A stretch of 64,000 nucleotides of DNA from Entonaema liquescens. Taxonomy: Eukaryota; Ascomycota; Sordariomycetes; Xylariales; Xylariaceae. Below the pieces are notes generated by a model. It ran no database searches. It was not told the origin of the DNA and saw only the letters and a list, made by a program, of their open reading frames with translations. The translations under genes and the position numbers were made by a program. The stretch is taken from positions 806,001 to 870,000 of the forward strand of contig CADCSX010000007.1 in NCBI GenBank assembly GCA_902805475.1, written 5' to 3'. Below are positions 22,123 to 34,200 of the stretch, one piece after another (the first letter of the stretch is position 1; the number at the start of each line of letters is the position of its first letter).

Positions 22123-25100
22123 TCAGATTCTTCATCCTCACAGTTACACTCTTCTCTTGGCCTTGAATTGGCGCTCTTTACAACATTATCACATACCCCA
22201 TCCCGTCGTCGTAGTTTTCGATATACCATCACCCGATTGCATCGTGTTACTCTAGTTACGTCTAATGTTTTACGGGGCATAGCGTTCCGGCGTTCAATGG
22301 AAAGGGATCATAGTCTTTTGCATTTTTAGGTCTGCACTATCACTGCAGATCCGGTGTTGTCCGTTTTTTTTTTGGTACGAATTGGTAGGAGCGGTATGAG
22401 GAGCCATGACGCTCGAGTCTAGTTAGTACACAGGAAGAGGAACGAAGGTTCACTTGCGAAGAAGGAAATTTCTCGCATGGAGATTTTTAGACCAAAACCC
22501 AGGTTGGAACGGGCAAGAGAGCATGAGGTTGTGTTATTGGCAGGTTTCCCTTTTATATCCCAGTTTGCGATAGGCGTTTGAGGCTATGCAAGACCAAATC
22601 ATAGGTGGTCGTTTTTGTTGATGGTTTCATATTTCCGGCTCCTCTCTTCCTGCGGCATTTTGTGAGCATGAGAATTGCGTCCGTTCTGCATTTGAAGGTA
22701 AGAGAATCAGGGCTGCAACGGCGGTCACTACTAGAAGATGGAGGCTTCCTTGGCGGAGGGGCGGTTAATGGAAAACGCATTTCCAACTGTGTTCTTGAAA
22801 ATATTTGTGTCTTCATTATCCTGTGACTGTTGTGTATTTGCCTAAGAACCAAGGTTTCCTTGGCGTGATTGTCGACGCATAACATATATGATATGATTCT
22901 CTAGTGTTAGGGTTTATGGCATGAGTGATGAGGCTTACGAAAATATCTACGAAGTGTGCAATGACGGTAGCTATTCTTTTTAGTTTTATAGTACGAGATT
23001 GGTACGGCTTGGTGCCTCGAAAATTGACGTGTACTCTCGTTTGTGAATGCTTTAGACTACCCATTCAGCTGACGGTAAGAAGACTCAGACATATAATGCA
23101 ATGGTATATTGATATAGCAAGTCGAATACAAGAATCATGTCACTTAGTTCTCCAAGTAATGGCCCGCCGCTTTATTAGAAAATAAGTAGGCTATGAAGTT
23201 GGCTGGTTAGGAGGGTAGGGGGGCTATGAGTTATGTTATTGTAGGCAGCAAATGCGGCTTTATAAAATGTAGTTCATTCCACAAGTGTAGTATTTTGACC
23301 ATTTTATGGCCATGCCGCATACTCTGCCCTCATGCCGTATGTGCAAGAGTTCTTGCTTAGTCTTTATGAGTAAAGGGGAAGAATGAAGTGAACAGGTAGA
23401 AGAATTAGCAAAAGGGCGAGAGTTGGTTCTTAGCAGTAGGGTGGTGAGTACTGCCTCTTCATCTGTACCCTATGGACGAAAGATTTTTATATCAAATAGA
23501 GGTGAGAGGTACGGCTGCGAAGCTTTTCATATCTAGTATGTACTTAAATATTCGAGTGCTTTATCTAGGTTAAAGAACGATGGGCGTATGTAAGTCCTAG
23601 GTTAGGGAGATGACACTAGACTCTGTGATCAGTTGAGACTCAAGGGTTTAATGTCCTATGATATTCTGATAATAAATTCTAACAACATTCATCTTTCAAA
23701 AACATCTGAATTGCCTTATGTCGCTGTTGAGCACGCAGGGTCCTAGTATTGGGGCTTCGCTTTAGGTGTAAGGCGTGGAGAGCATCCACCTGACCGTCAC
23801 TTAAGGGGCGATTTGAATACGTTAGAAATAATGATATTCTCACATTCACAACTTCCCAGCAGCACGTGCATGAAAGAGGAGCGGGCCTTTTATGAGAATG
23901 CCCACGGTGTATTCGTAGACTAGTGGAGGCTAATGACTGCTGTCTCGGAAGTGAGTTGGGCATCCGTCAACACTGCAGGTAACCACTCGCCAGGACTAGT
24001 TGCAAATAACACTATAGACGTGTTGCAAGTACAATCACGTAAACTAGCTTTATAGATGATACTACATATATAATACGTTTTATTAAACAATGCGAAGGGA
24101 CAGTTTACGGTGTGGAGAGTCCCGAGGGATGGCTATGGTAACAACACCAAGGAGGGGCCCCACGGCATAAATCTTCACAAACCGAGAATTATTGTAAGTA
24201 TCATATGATTATTGTAGCATCCCAATATAACGGAGAATTGGAGTTTGAAAAGATAGGTCAAGTTTTCATATAGCGTTGCTTGTAAGGGGTCTGTGCCATT
24301 GGTATTAACTCAGTCGCCACTACCTTCCAGGGTGTAAGAAAATACAGTATATTTTCCCCTAAAAAATTGCAAATCACTTTAATGAAGAGATACTTATTTA
24401 ATTCCCTGCTATCGAAGCTAATGAGGCTCGAGTGTGGTTTCCTCACCCGTTTGAAAGCACGGCCTACCTTATGTATCACAAGGTGTTGTAACATATCCTG
24501 GGCTTGGCTATTCTACATCCACTCGGGAATTACGAGAACAGGCCTTCAGGCAGGCACTTTAGGGCGTGCGTCCACAGAACCATATGAAGTACATACTAGG
24601 TACCTCTTACATTTATCTACTATCGGGATGATGGAGATGTGACGGGCCATCGTAGAACTTATACTGTCTACACTGTGACAAGACAGTATTGGAAGATTCC
24701 TAGGCATTGACTATCTACCCCTTTCACCACGTTGATGGTGTTTGGTTCTTCTCTAAGAAGGCGACATCGTGTATCTATACAGGCCAAAAGGCCACGTGGG
24801 TCTAACCTATGGATGTGTGGTAAGGAGCTGCCGATAGCTAATAATGTGTGACAGTCACAGGATCGCGAATTGGGATGCTATCGAAGTAGCCTAGACAGAT
24901 CTTTAATCATGGGAATACATAAGCTTATATACTTCTCTCCTTATAATGGGACGTATATCATCATCAGGGTGTGAGAGCTGACATTTAATGAGAAAGGAGT
25001 ATTGTTCTTACTGGATATTCCAAGTCTGCGCAACCCACGAATTAGTTATGATTAGGTATCTGGGGATATAGCAAGCTGGAGAGTCTTCTCGCGGTCGAGT

Positions 25101-27525
25101 TGTTTGTCTTAATATTAGCATTTACTACTGTGTAAGCTATCGATGAGATGAAGATCGCGCCCGATCAGTTATGCTGTATGAAGTCAATCAAAAGCAGCAT
25201 CAGTGTGGAAACTCACGGAGCACTTTGAACAGCCCTGCCTATTGTGCAAACGTAATGACCTTTGTCAAATGAACGTTGGAAGGATTTGCGTGGTATCGCT
25301 TCACATTAGTGCTCACACTTGATAGCCAACATTTACACTCCCTCAATATATGGCCAAAATATAATGGCTAGCCGATTTTCGAGGCCGAGTTCCCGTCTTG
25401 CAAGATGAATATGCAAAGATGGGCATTGTCATACCCTAAGGCCTAGTAGGAACGTGCATAGTACTGGATGTGACCGCATTCTAGTTGCAGTTGTCATCGA
25501 ATGGGAGAGAAATAATTATTCCATGTAGAATTTGATTCGACGCAAGGACGGGCGACCGTTGGGGAGCTTTTTGATGACTCCACATTCGGGTTTGTCGCAG
25601 GATCCCATCGAGAAGATCATTGTGACGAACTCATCTATACAAGTTTCGGGTCACCATAGAATCGTGGGAATATACGAGAAAATAATATTTCGCCACGAAG
25701 ACCGCCGCAACATATATTTATAAGGTGAGATAAAATATGTTATATTTGTGAACAACTGGAGGAAATTGTAACTTGCGAAAAGGGGCGCTTACTTAGCGCG
25801 GATCCCGAGTCGCTTTGACGTAGCCAAGGTCTGCTTTTGCCAATGCAGAAACCCCTTATTTTCATTATCTTAGATGCCTGCGAGCGAGGGATATAACCAC
25901 TCATTGTCTAGTTTTGTCGCTTTCTCGTCTGTCTATTGGCGCGAAATAGATATCCCCTCCAACTGCATGGCGTAAGTATTTGGCAATCTGCATAAGTTGT
26001 AAGCAAGTATGTGAGTATCATACCGATGAATTATTGATAAACAAGAGAACCAGGGCATATCGCAACCTTATGTAGTAGGTGGTATGCAGCGTGGGCCGTA
26101 AGCCCAACATGGTCGATGCCTTCGAGGCCGACATATGGGTCAACCCGACAAACACACACCAATGTGTCTATCGGGACTTGTGAGAGCATAAAGACAATAC
26201 AATATCATTTCAGGAGGATAGTGGAGTAACTAATCAGTAGCCCTTTAAGGAATTATCACTATCAAAACGTTTATAATAGTTGTCTACCCAGTTAGAGGTG
26301 ACCCATAGGCGGTTGCAATCTGATCGATGCAGTGAATAAGTCATCAGTTATATAGCCAATAGCGAGATAGAGACAGCTAGGATTCGGCCGAGACATAGAT
26401 TGAATTAGCTTCATTGTGTCATTCCGGGGAATAGATGAGGGAGAAAGCCAAACTAACACGAGGGTTCGCGGGAAGTAACGTGCAGACCCGGTATGACGGC
26501 ATTTAGGTAATGTTGGATGATGGGGATTGGGATTGATGGGGTTTGTGGGAGAAGGGATCTAAGGAAGGGTCTAGATCGACAGGAACAAGTTTCGAGACAA
26601 GGGCGCTACGGGTTTTTAGCACATTGGCCATGACTGGCAACTGCAAGTTGACGAACCCGGAGCCCAGCTGCCCGGTAGGGCTGAATCTAGAAATGGAAGC
26701 TACCCTTGGGTTCTTGGTCCAATGTGTGAGACCCCACCCCTTTTTGGATGTGTGTTTAAGTCTGATTGGTGCGCAGATTTGTAGATGGTTCTTTTGGAAG
26801 ACGAACAATACTTCAATACTTGAACTAGTACCTAAGTTTGTTGAACATTGCGATATCTTCCATTTCGTTAAATATTTACTGTACAAATTGAGTAAACTGT
26901 CAAAAGAGAAAAATATAATTTCCAAGTACAAAAATCACGTCTTGGTTGACGCATTGGATTCACAAATTGAGGTCCCGTGATATTCGCTTTGTCAACAACA
27001 ATTGAAGCTGCGGTTAAAATATCTACACATGACATAGGGTTCGTCCGAATAAGTGATATTGGTGGAGAAGATCTACAAAGCATAAGTGGCTGACCCATAG
27101 ATTTGGGGAGTCGCAGAGGTCGCAGAGGTCGCAGAGGTCGCAGAACAAGAACAAATTGTCCGGGATGGAGAGGGGCTGCTTATCGCTTACATAACTGTGG
27201 CGCGTTAAACTTTTCCCCTTAGGGGCTAGACCCAACACCTCCAGCCGACTTCACCAGCGCGTCCTGACTACTTTTCGCCATTTCTCGACGACATCTCCTC
27301 AACCTCGACCTCTTTACTCGACCTTTTCGCCCAAATAATACCACCCCGATTCTCTTAACGTCACCCTAAAACCTCACATATATCCGAATGATCCTTCTCA
27401 AATGCCTGTTTGCCGACTTCGACCGCATCATAGCCCCCCTCGCCTCCTCTTTGCGACGCGCTGATTAGGGCACGGTTATCATCACCAAATTCACATCAAG
27501 AAACGATATAGAACCCTAAGAAAAG
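22123..27525. other. 5.4-kb gene-poor tract
   Basis: There is no supported gene. The first 500 bp are the LRR gene's 3' flank. On the minus strand around 23680-24000, two pieces (GILIKGPLLFHARAAGK and DGQVDALHALHLKRS) could be joined over a GTGAAT...TTCTAAC...TTAAG intron, ending in a stop at 23679; this is a faint trace of a decayed gene. Around 26503-26980 both strands stay open for about 140 codons without family resemblance. The segment just before 27526 is the pyrimidine-rich leader and promoter of NTO1. Confidence 0.45.
27110..27145. repeat. Four tandem copies of GTCGCAGAG
   Basis: Three perfect nonamers and a fourth with a last-base change lie about 400 bp upstream of the NTO1 start. 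The unit keeps the minus frame open and would encode a repeated Asp-Leu-Cys, which I take as accidental. Confidence 0.85.
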
Positions 27526-30500
27526 ATGGCACCTAGCCCGAGAACACCACGGCAGTCTGCTCTTTCGCGCCCGCGCGGTCGTCCCAAGGGCTCTGTCAAC
27601 ACAGTGCGACGCGTTAGAGACGGTAGCATTGTAGCTGCTACCGAACCCCTTCAAAGCGTCGACGATATACTGCTAGCGGTTCCGGTAGTGTTAGTAGATT
27701 TACGGACCAAAATGGTAGTGAACAGGTTGATACACCAGTTGCGACTACGGGTCGCTCGAGGGCAAGGCACAGTATGCAAAACGGTGCGGCGTCCCCGCTA
27801 TCTACCCCAGACGTGAACGTAGCACCCGCACCCGCACCGTAACTCGAGTCGAGGTAGACGATGAAATGCAAATTAGTTCTGCTGCAGCAGTTGCCGCCGC
27901 TGTTGTACAGAGTGAAGGCTACAAACCCAGAGAAGAACGCGGCTGGGAGGAGTTTCACCCGAATCTCGATATAGATGCCACGTTTATGCTATTCCATGCC
28001 GAAGATGTCGACGGAACTGCGAAGCTATTACCGGAAACACCAGCCAAGGTTGCTGGTACGGATTATAATGATGCAGGCAGCCCATCAAAAGACCCAAATG
28101 CTGCGTCTACATCTATCTTGGGCACGCAGAATACCACAGCGAATAACACCACACCTGCTGGTGCACTTTTGGTAACTCCATCCCGAAGGCGCGGCGGTCG
28201 ACTACCTCGCGGAGACTCACTTTATGCTACTCGTGGAGATCAGCAAATCGCACCAAATACACCCACACCTTTGCCTATTCACGGCCAGAATACTAAGGAG
28301 AAGCTGGACCTGAAACAACCTTCGTATCGCAAAACCGACCGCATTTTGCTATTTGAAAGCAAGAAGTTCGGTCAAGCTCGATATGTTGACAAGGCAATGA
28401 TGAATGTCGGGTACCAAGAGAGTGATAACTTCATTCGACCCGATAGGAAACTAATTAAAGCAAGCGATGCTAATATTGAGGATGAAGTCGAACAGGCTGC
28501 CGTTGTCAAAATTGATGGAGAATCGGCGCTTCAGCCGACTAATGTGCTAGGTCGCGTTGAGTATGACATGGATGAACAGGACGATATGTGGCTGGAGTCG
28601 TACAACGCGCATAGGAAATCGCAGGGCTGGAACCCAGTCACCCGCGAAGTTTTCGAAATTACCATCACTAAGATCGAAAAGGAGTGGCACGCTCTAGAAA
28701 AGAGAATCCCAAAGCCCAATCCTAAACCGCCGCAAACTCACAGGCCCCGTTCTAGTTCCGCTGCGGCCGTAAATGGCGAGCCGCAGGCAGGAGAAGAGCA
28801 GGATAGTAAGTGCGCGATTTGCGACGATGGGGATTGCGAGAATACAAACGCAATTGTTTTTTGTGACGGTTGCGATCTTGCGGTCCACCAGGAGTGTTAT
28901 GGTGTTCCATTTATTCCGGAGGGCCAATGGTTATGTCGCAAATGCCAGCTTATTGGCCGTGGGATCCCGGTCAGTTTTCTCTTAGTCCCGCTCTACTCCA
29001 AGCCCCCCCCGTACTAACAGCATTCAGACTTGTATTTTTTGTCCAAATTCCGATGGTGCCTTCAAGCAGACAAATTCCTCTAAGTGGGCGCATCTGCTCT
29101 GTGCTATGTGGATTCCAGAGGTGACGTTGGGCAACCATACTTTCATGGAACCCGTCATGGATGTGGACAAGGTCCCGAAGAGCCGCTGGAAGTTAACATG
29201 TTACATTTGCAACCAGCAGATGGGTGCCTGCATACAATGTGGGAACAAGGCATGTTACCAGGCTTTCCATGTGACCTGTGCCCGCCGTGCCCGACTATTC
29301 TTAAAGATGAAGAATAGTTCGGGAGCTTTAGATGTACTTGACGGCAGTACAAATTTAAAGGCGCTTTGCGATAAGCACTGCCCTTCCGAGTACGCCAAAG
29401 AGAATGACGTAGTTCGCGCGACTAAGAGAGCCAAGAAATACTACAAGAAGGCTATGAGCGATCGGATCTGGGCCAACACACAAGCTAAGGCCATGTCCAT
29501 TGCAGCGTCACACCGAAATGCAATCACCGATCATCCGCCCGACGAGTCGCAAATGACCGGGGCGAAGCTATCCGCCGTTCTTGGAGATAAGAAGGGACAG
29601 GCAGGAAAGCCAATTTGGAAGCTTCCCTCCGGTGCTCCTGTGATACCACAGGCCGTATTCGAAATTGTCGAAGCATCGCTGCAGCGCTTCAATTTCCTCA
29701 AGCGTAAGGAGTTTGTGAGCGACGCATGCCGCTACTGGACATTGAAGCGTGAAGCGCGCCGTGGAGCTGCGCTTCTTAAGCGTTTGCAGTTACAGATGGA
29801 GACTTTCTCTTCCATGGAGCTTACTCGACGGAATTTTGCAGCTATGGGCCCTTCCGGAATAACTCGTTTGAATAGGAGAATAGAATTTTCCGACACCCTC
29901 ATTCAAGACTTGGAGCAGCTCAAGTCTTTGTCCGAGGTGGTTGTCCACAGGGAAAACACCAAGCTCGATGGCGCCGAGATGGAACAGGAATTTGTCGACA
30001 CCTGTTACTTTCCTATCCATAAGATGCTCCCTCCGATTGTAGAGAAAGCCATCACGTAAGTCAAGCTGTTCTGCTCAATCGCCTTGATATTAATAGTATG
30101 CTGATAACTTGATGCTTATTAGGCTTGATAAGAACCTGTTTCATGATGGACTTATTAAGTTGTCCAATAAGATCGATGCTAGGTTCTACGCCACAATGCT
30201 GTCGTTTATCCACGACCTCTGCGAGGTCATCAATGTCGGCGTGAACACCGAACCTAAGTTTGAGCCTGAGTCGCAACTTAAAGCCGGACCTGTCACCCCG
30301 GCGGTGTCAAAGTCTGACTTCTCTGATTACAGGGATAGGAAAAAGCTGGGTAAGAGAATCCTTAAGTCGGTTCAACCACAGCTAGAGACGGCTTTGCGTC
30401 TTGAGTCAGAGGCACTCCATAAGTCGTTCGGCAATATGAGGCAAGAGTTAGAAGCCATGATAGAGGCGAGCCTCGAACTGCGGCAACAGACTATTGCACA

Positions 30501-31200
30501 AGGCAATGTAGAGTCTGAGCGAAGTCAAGATGTTATCATGGTTGATTCGTCAGCCCCAGAGATTACCGTCGGCGGTCAAGAAGACGGTTCCGCCACCGGC
30601 GGACCTTCGGGTGATGTCCCTATGGCCGAAGCCAGCGTCCAGTATGAGGTCGTTGGTGGCAACGGCAACATCGAGGTCAACACATCCAGCTTCGATACGA
30701 GCGACGGAATGGAAGGTGTTCAACCGACTAGTAACGAGGTGTCAATGGTCGAGGCTAAGCAGGAACCGATGCCGAACGACAGCTTACGAGCGATAGATAC
30801 GCCACCAGCAACTAACGGCTACGTAGGCACGGGGCCTTCGCTACAACCCGCACCTCCTACTCCTCCTCAGTCCAACGGTAGTTTAGGACGTCAACCCACT
30901 GACCCGCTTACCGACGGCGGCGTCGTGTGGTACCTGCAGGATTTCGAGCCCGAGGGAACATCTGCAGTTCAAGAACAGTGGCAAGGCAGGGACGCCGCTC
31001 GCAGCCTTAGTGAGGAGCTTACTGAGATCGACGAGGATGAGCTTAAGGGGCTAGGCGTCGAAATCAACGAAGATAGTATCACGGCGTCGCCTGCCAACAC
31101 TACCGAAACAGCGGAACCCGCTGCCGTCAGCACCCCCAGTCCTACAAAGAAGAGTAACGCTAAGGCAAAAAAGCGTAAGACGCCCTACCGAAGACGTTAA
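27526..31200 (+). CDS. NTO1: PHD-finger protein NTO1, NuA3 histone acetyltransferase subunit
   Basis: This BRPF-like nuclear scaffold of the NuA3 complex reads histone H3 and helps direct H3 acetylation. Order along the gene: an AT-hook (RPRGRPKG) just after the ATG at 27526; a Ser/Arg/Ala-rich N-terminus; an enhancer-of-polycomb-like region (about 28300-28700, with NVLGRVEYDMDEQDDMWL); a Cys4-His-Cys3 PHD finger (about 28811-28957, CAICDDGDC...IVFCDGCDLAVHQECYG); a zinc knuckle and extended PHD (about 28940-29390, CIFCPN...WAHLLCAMW...CYICN...CGNKACYQAFHVTCA); a basic helical region; and a C-terminal acidic tail ending in a Lys/Arg cluster. Introns are 28970-29027 and 30056-30122. I see no canonical bromodomain. 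Two one-base frame breaks interrupt the N-terminus near 27646-27649 and 27837-27838, both beside C runs. Adding one base at each makes the first exon exactly 482 codons, for a total near 1183 aa. They are either sequencing errors or true lesions. Confidence 0.9.
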
Positions 31201-34200
31201 TGAGGGGGCATTTAATACTGTATCATACCTGTGCTTTTAGTTCTACTACCCCCCTTTTTCTTATTACATTTTTTATTAGTTTCTGCCTACACTGTATTTG
31301 CAGAGATAAAGCACCCAGCTCGGGCTGGACCGCATCATTTGTCATTTGTCATTCGTCATTCGCCGTCAGTCTCACAATGCGTGCGATGAGACACTTATAT
31401 CTAGGGAAGGGGAATGAAATGATTCTTAGGAGTTCAAGGAGAGGGAGGTCTCTGGTACATACCTACATGCTTCATTTTTCTGAGAAGGGTTCTCCTGATT
31501 TTAATGTTTAAGAGGCGTTCAAGAAACGGACACGGAATGGCCGTCTTATGTTACGCGTGTGAAGGATCCTCTTGTCTCTTGTTGCAGGTTCTAGTTAGTT
31601 TTAGGTCTTCGAGCCTGCGAGGGACTGGCTGTTCGCCTGCGGGTCTACAATGGCGTCGTTGAGATTTACGCAGATGCCAGGCTATGGCTGGGATGAGACT
31701 GAGGCTTGGTCCCGTATATTGTTGCAATTGAGTGTTTATTATTCACGATCCTGGGATAATGTTAATGAAAGTGACTCGGTTACTTGGGCGCGTAGGTGAT
31801 GTTTATCTACCTAGACGATGACAAGGAATACTGTGCACTTGGAAGTTAGTCAAATCAGCTCCATAATCACTAGGCTCATGTTAGCTCAGTCAATAAACGT
31901 CTTCAGTTGTGAATTCTATTAAACGTAAGACGCATGAGGTAGACAGACAGGCGGCGTAGATGACGTAGAATGGCTGTTTAAATATGTGTGTGTAGATGTA
32001 TGTAGTGATAATTCAAGTTGATGCGACCGGATACTGCTATTAACGTAGCAAGCCTCTGGTATTCACCGAAAACTCACATGTCTTATGCAGCTCAAAGCTA
32101 ACATAGCTAGGTTCTTTATAAGTCACGAAGAATAGCCCGGAAATATTCACTAGAGTATATATTATTCTTTACTCTTCTTCCTCCCTAACAGAGGGTCTCG
32201 AGGAGATAGTAAATTACTCCCGTAGGGGTTATATAATGTTGCATGGCGATCTTGTCAGATTAGTATTAGATAGGGGATGTCATATTAAATGCTGAATGGT
32301 GGAGAAAAGTCGGTATGATCCCCTAGTTAACTCCGTATTATAGTTATGTTTATATATATCTATAGTTCCAGATGGCGAACATGGTCTATTCCAAGGTACA
32401 TATAAAGAGAGGAGCGTGTTGAGTATGGAGAGAATTGAACTTTAGTGTGAGGAATGATGATACCGTTTGCCTTGAAGTTCTGTTATGGTATATGTTTTCA
32501 ATGAAATTGATAATAAAACGTAAAGCCCCTTTCCCCACGCTAAGCAACCAGCAAAGATATGATGAGTTTGGAGATAACAAGACCTAATTATATTTTATTG
32601 ATACTCGACTACCTAAGAGTTCATGAGACTCTGCTTCTTCGGCCACCCTGTGTCTTTTTCTTGACTTGACTTTACTTGACTTTATCCCGACACACATCTA
32701 CCTACCTCCCTTCGCCGGGTATACCAGGTAAATAACTAATGCTTGGTAATCCGCCCACTGACACTCGGAATTTAGCTGTCCGTCTCGAACCGTATTAGTA
32801 AATCGTCAAAGACTAGGTTTGTTGCTACCGTAGAAACTGAACTACGAAAAAGCCAAGTCCGTAGATGAGGCTATTATGGCCCTCACTAATGAAATATTCT
32901 GCCATTTCCAGGGAGAATAGCTGCACTTTATCTGTATCTCCGAATACAACTGCATCGGACAAAAAACTGAAACCGAGATCGAGACGAAGAAAAAGGGGTA
33001 AATGCTCAGTACGCTCCATATAAAGCTTGGCCCTCATAACTACACGTGGGCTACGTATTTCCGTAGAGATACTACTACTGCTGCTGCTGCTGCTGCTATT
33101 ATAATACCCCAGATTCGGCTATTTTCCGACCGATCGAGGATGATACGTAGATGCGACCCGGAGGGATTTAGTCTTCGTGTCCCGCATCAGTACATACACG
33201 TACCTTGGACCCCTGGCCGAAACATGGGTCAGGGATCGTGTAGATCATCGACTTCCCCAGCCGCGCGGTTAGTCCCAGAGTATCAGAGACTGAGGTAACC
33301 AATGAGATTTAAGTTACTACTTCACTTCCCTGCTAATACAATACACCACGCAGTCTAGATATCAAGATACTATTACTGCGGTAGGATAAGTATAGTGGCC
33401 GAATTTTATGCCATATAGTTCTCTAACCTCTGTAAGCTGCCTTCTCGTGAGATTTATGTCTCAGGATGTATCTGGAAAAGGACCCGATACTTCAGGTAAT
33501 GAGAGCCTTACTTTACCTTAGCATATAAGTTTTACACAATAACCATAGTTTCTTAGGGGTCTGTTACTGATTACTATGAATCTTCGACTAGGAACCACAG
33601 GAAGGGAAGGACCAAAGGGAAGCAATGTACAAGATGTCATAAGCAAGCCTCACGGGAATCAATATCTAACCTATCTACTAAAAAGACGGAACCAGTGTAC
33701 ACAGGATCTATGTTTAAGTTTTGCCCAATCGGGGCTTGTAAGGAGTAAAAAGGGGGAGGGTTGCCAATATACCTATACAGGAACAATGACATCAAACCAC
33801 ATGACACCTAGAAGCATCACATGCTAGCCGGGATGCAGGTTCATATACCATATGTCTTTATATACTGTTGTAGATGGTGCTTTCGCAGAATCCCATCTGG
33901 CCTTCTAATAGTGTAATATGGTACTTCGCTTCGATCCTAAAGTGCAGGTGCCAAGGCCAAGCGTCAACGTCATATCACAAGGAGGAGTCTCAGTAGGATT
34001 AGTTAACACTTTGGGAACAAATATAATTTCACTGGCAACTCCCTTCGTCGAGGATATCTGGGGTACGGTGGGACAATGTCTACCTAGGTGAAAAATACCT
34101 AGAAAATATCAGCCGTGGGTCCAGTATAGCTTCCGAATGCTGTGAATTGGTTCTACCCGCTTAAGAGTAAAATAAAAGTAGATATGCGATAGTATACATA

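Noticed and set aside
26503..26980. Long open frames on both strands
   Set aside because: Each is the antisense of the other and neither shows family resemblance or a coding context.
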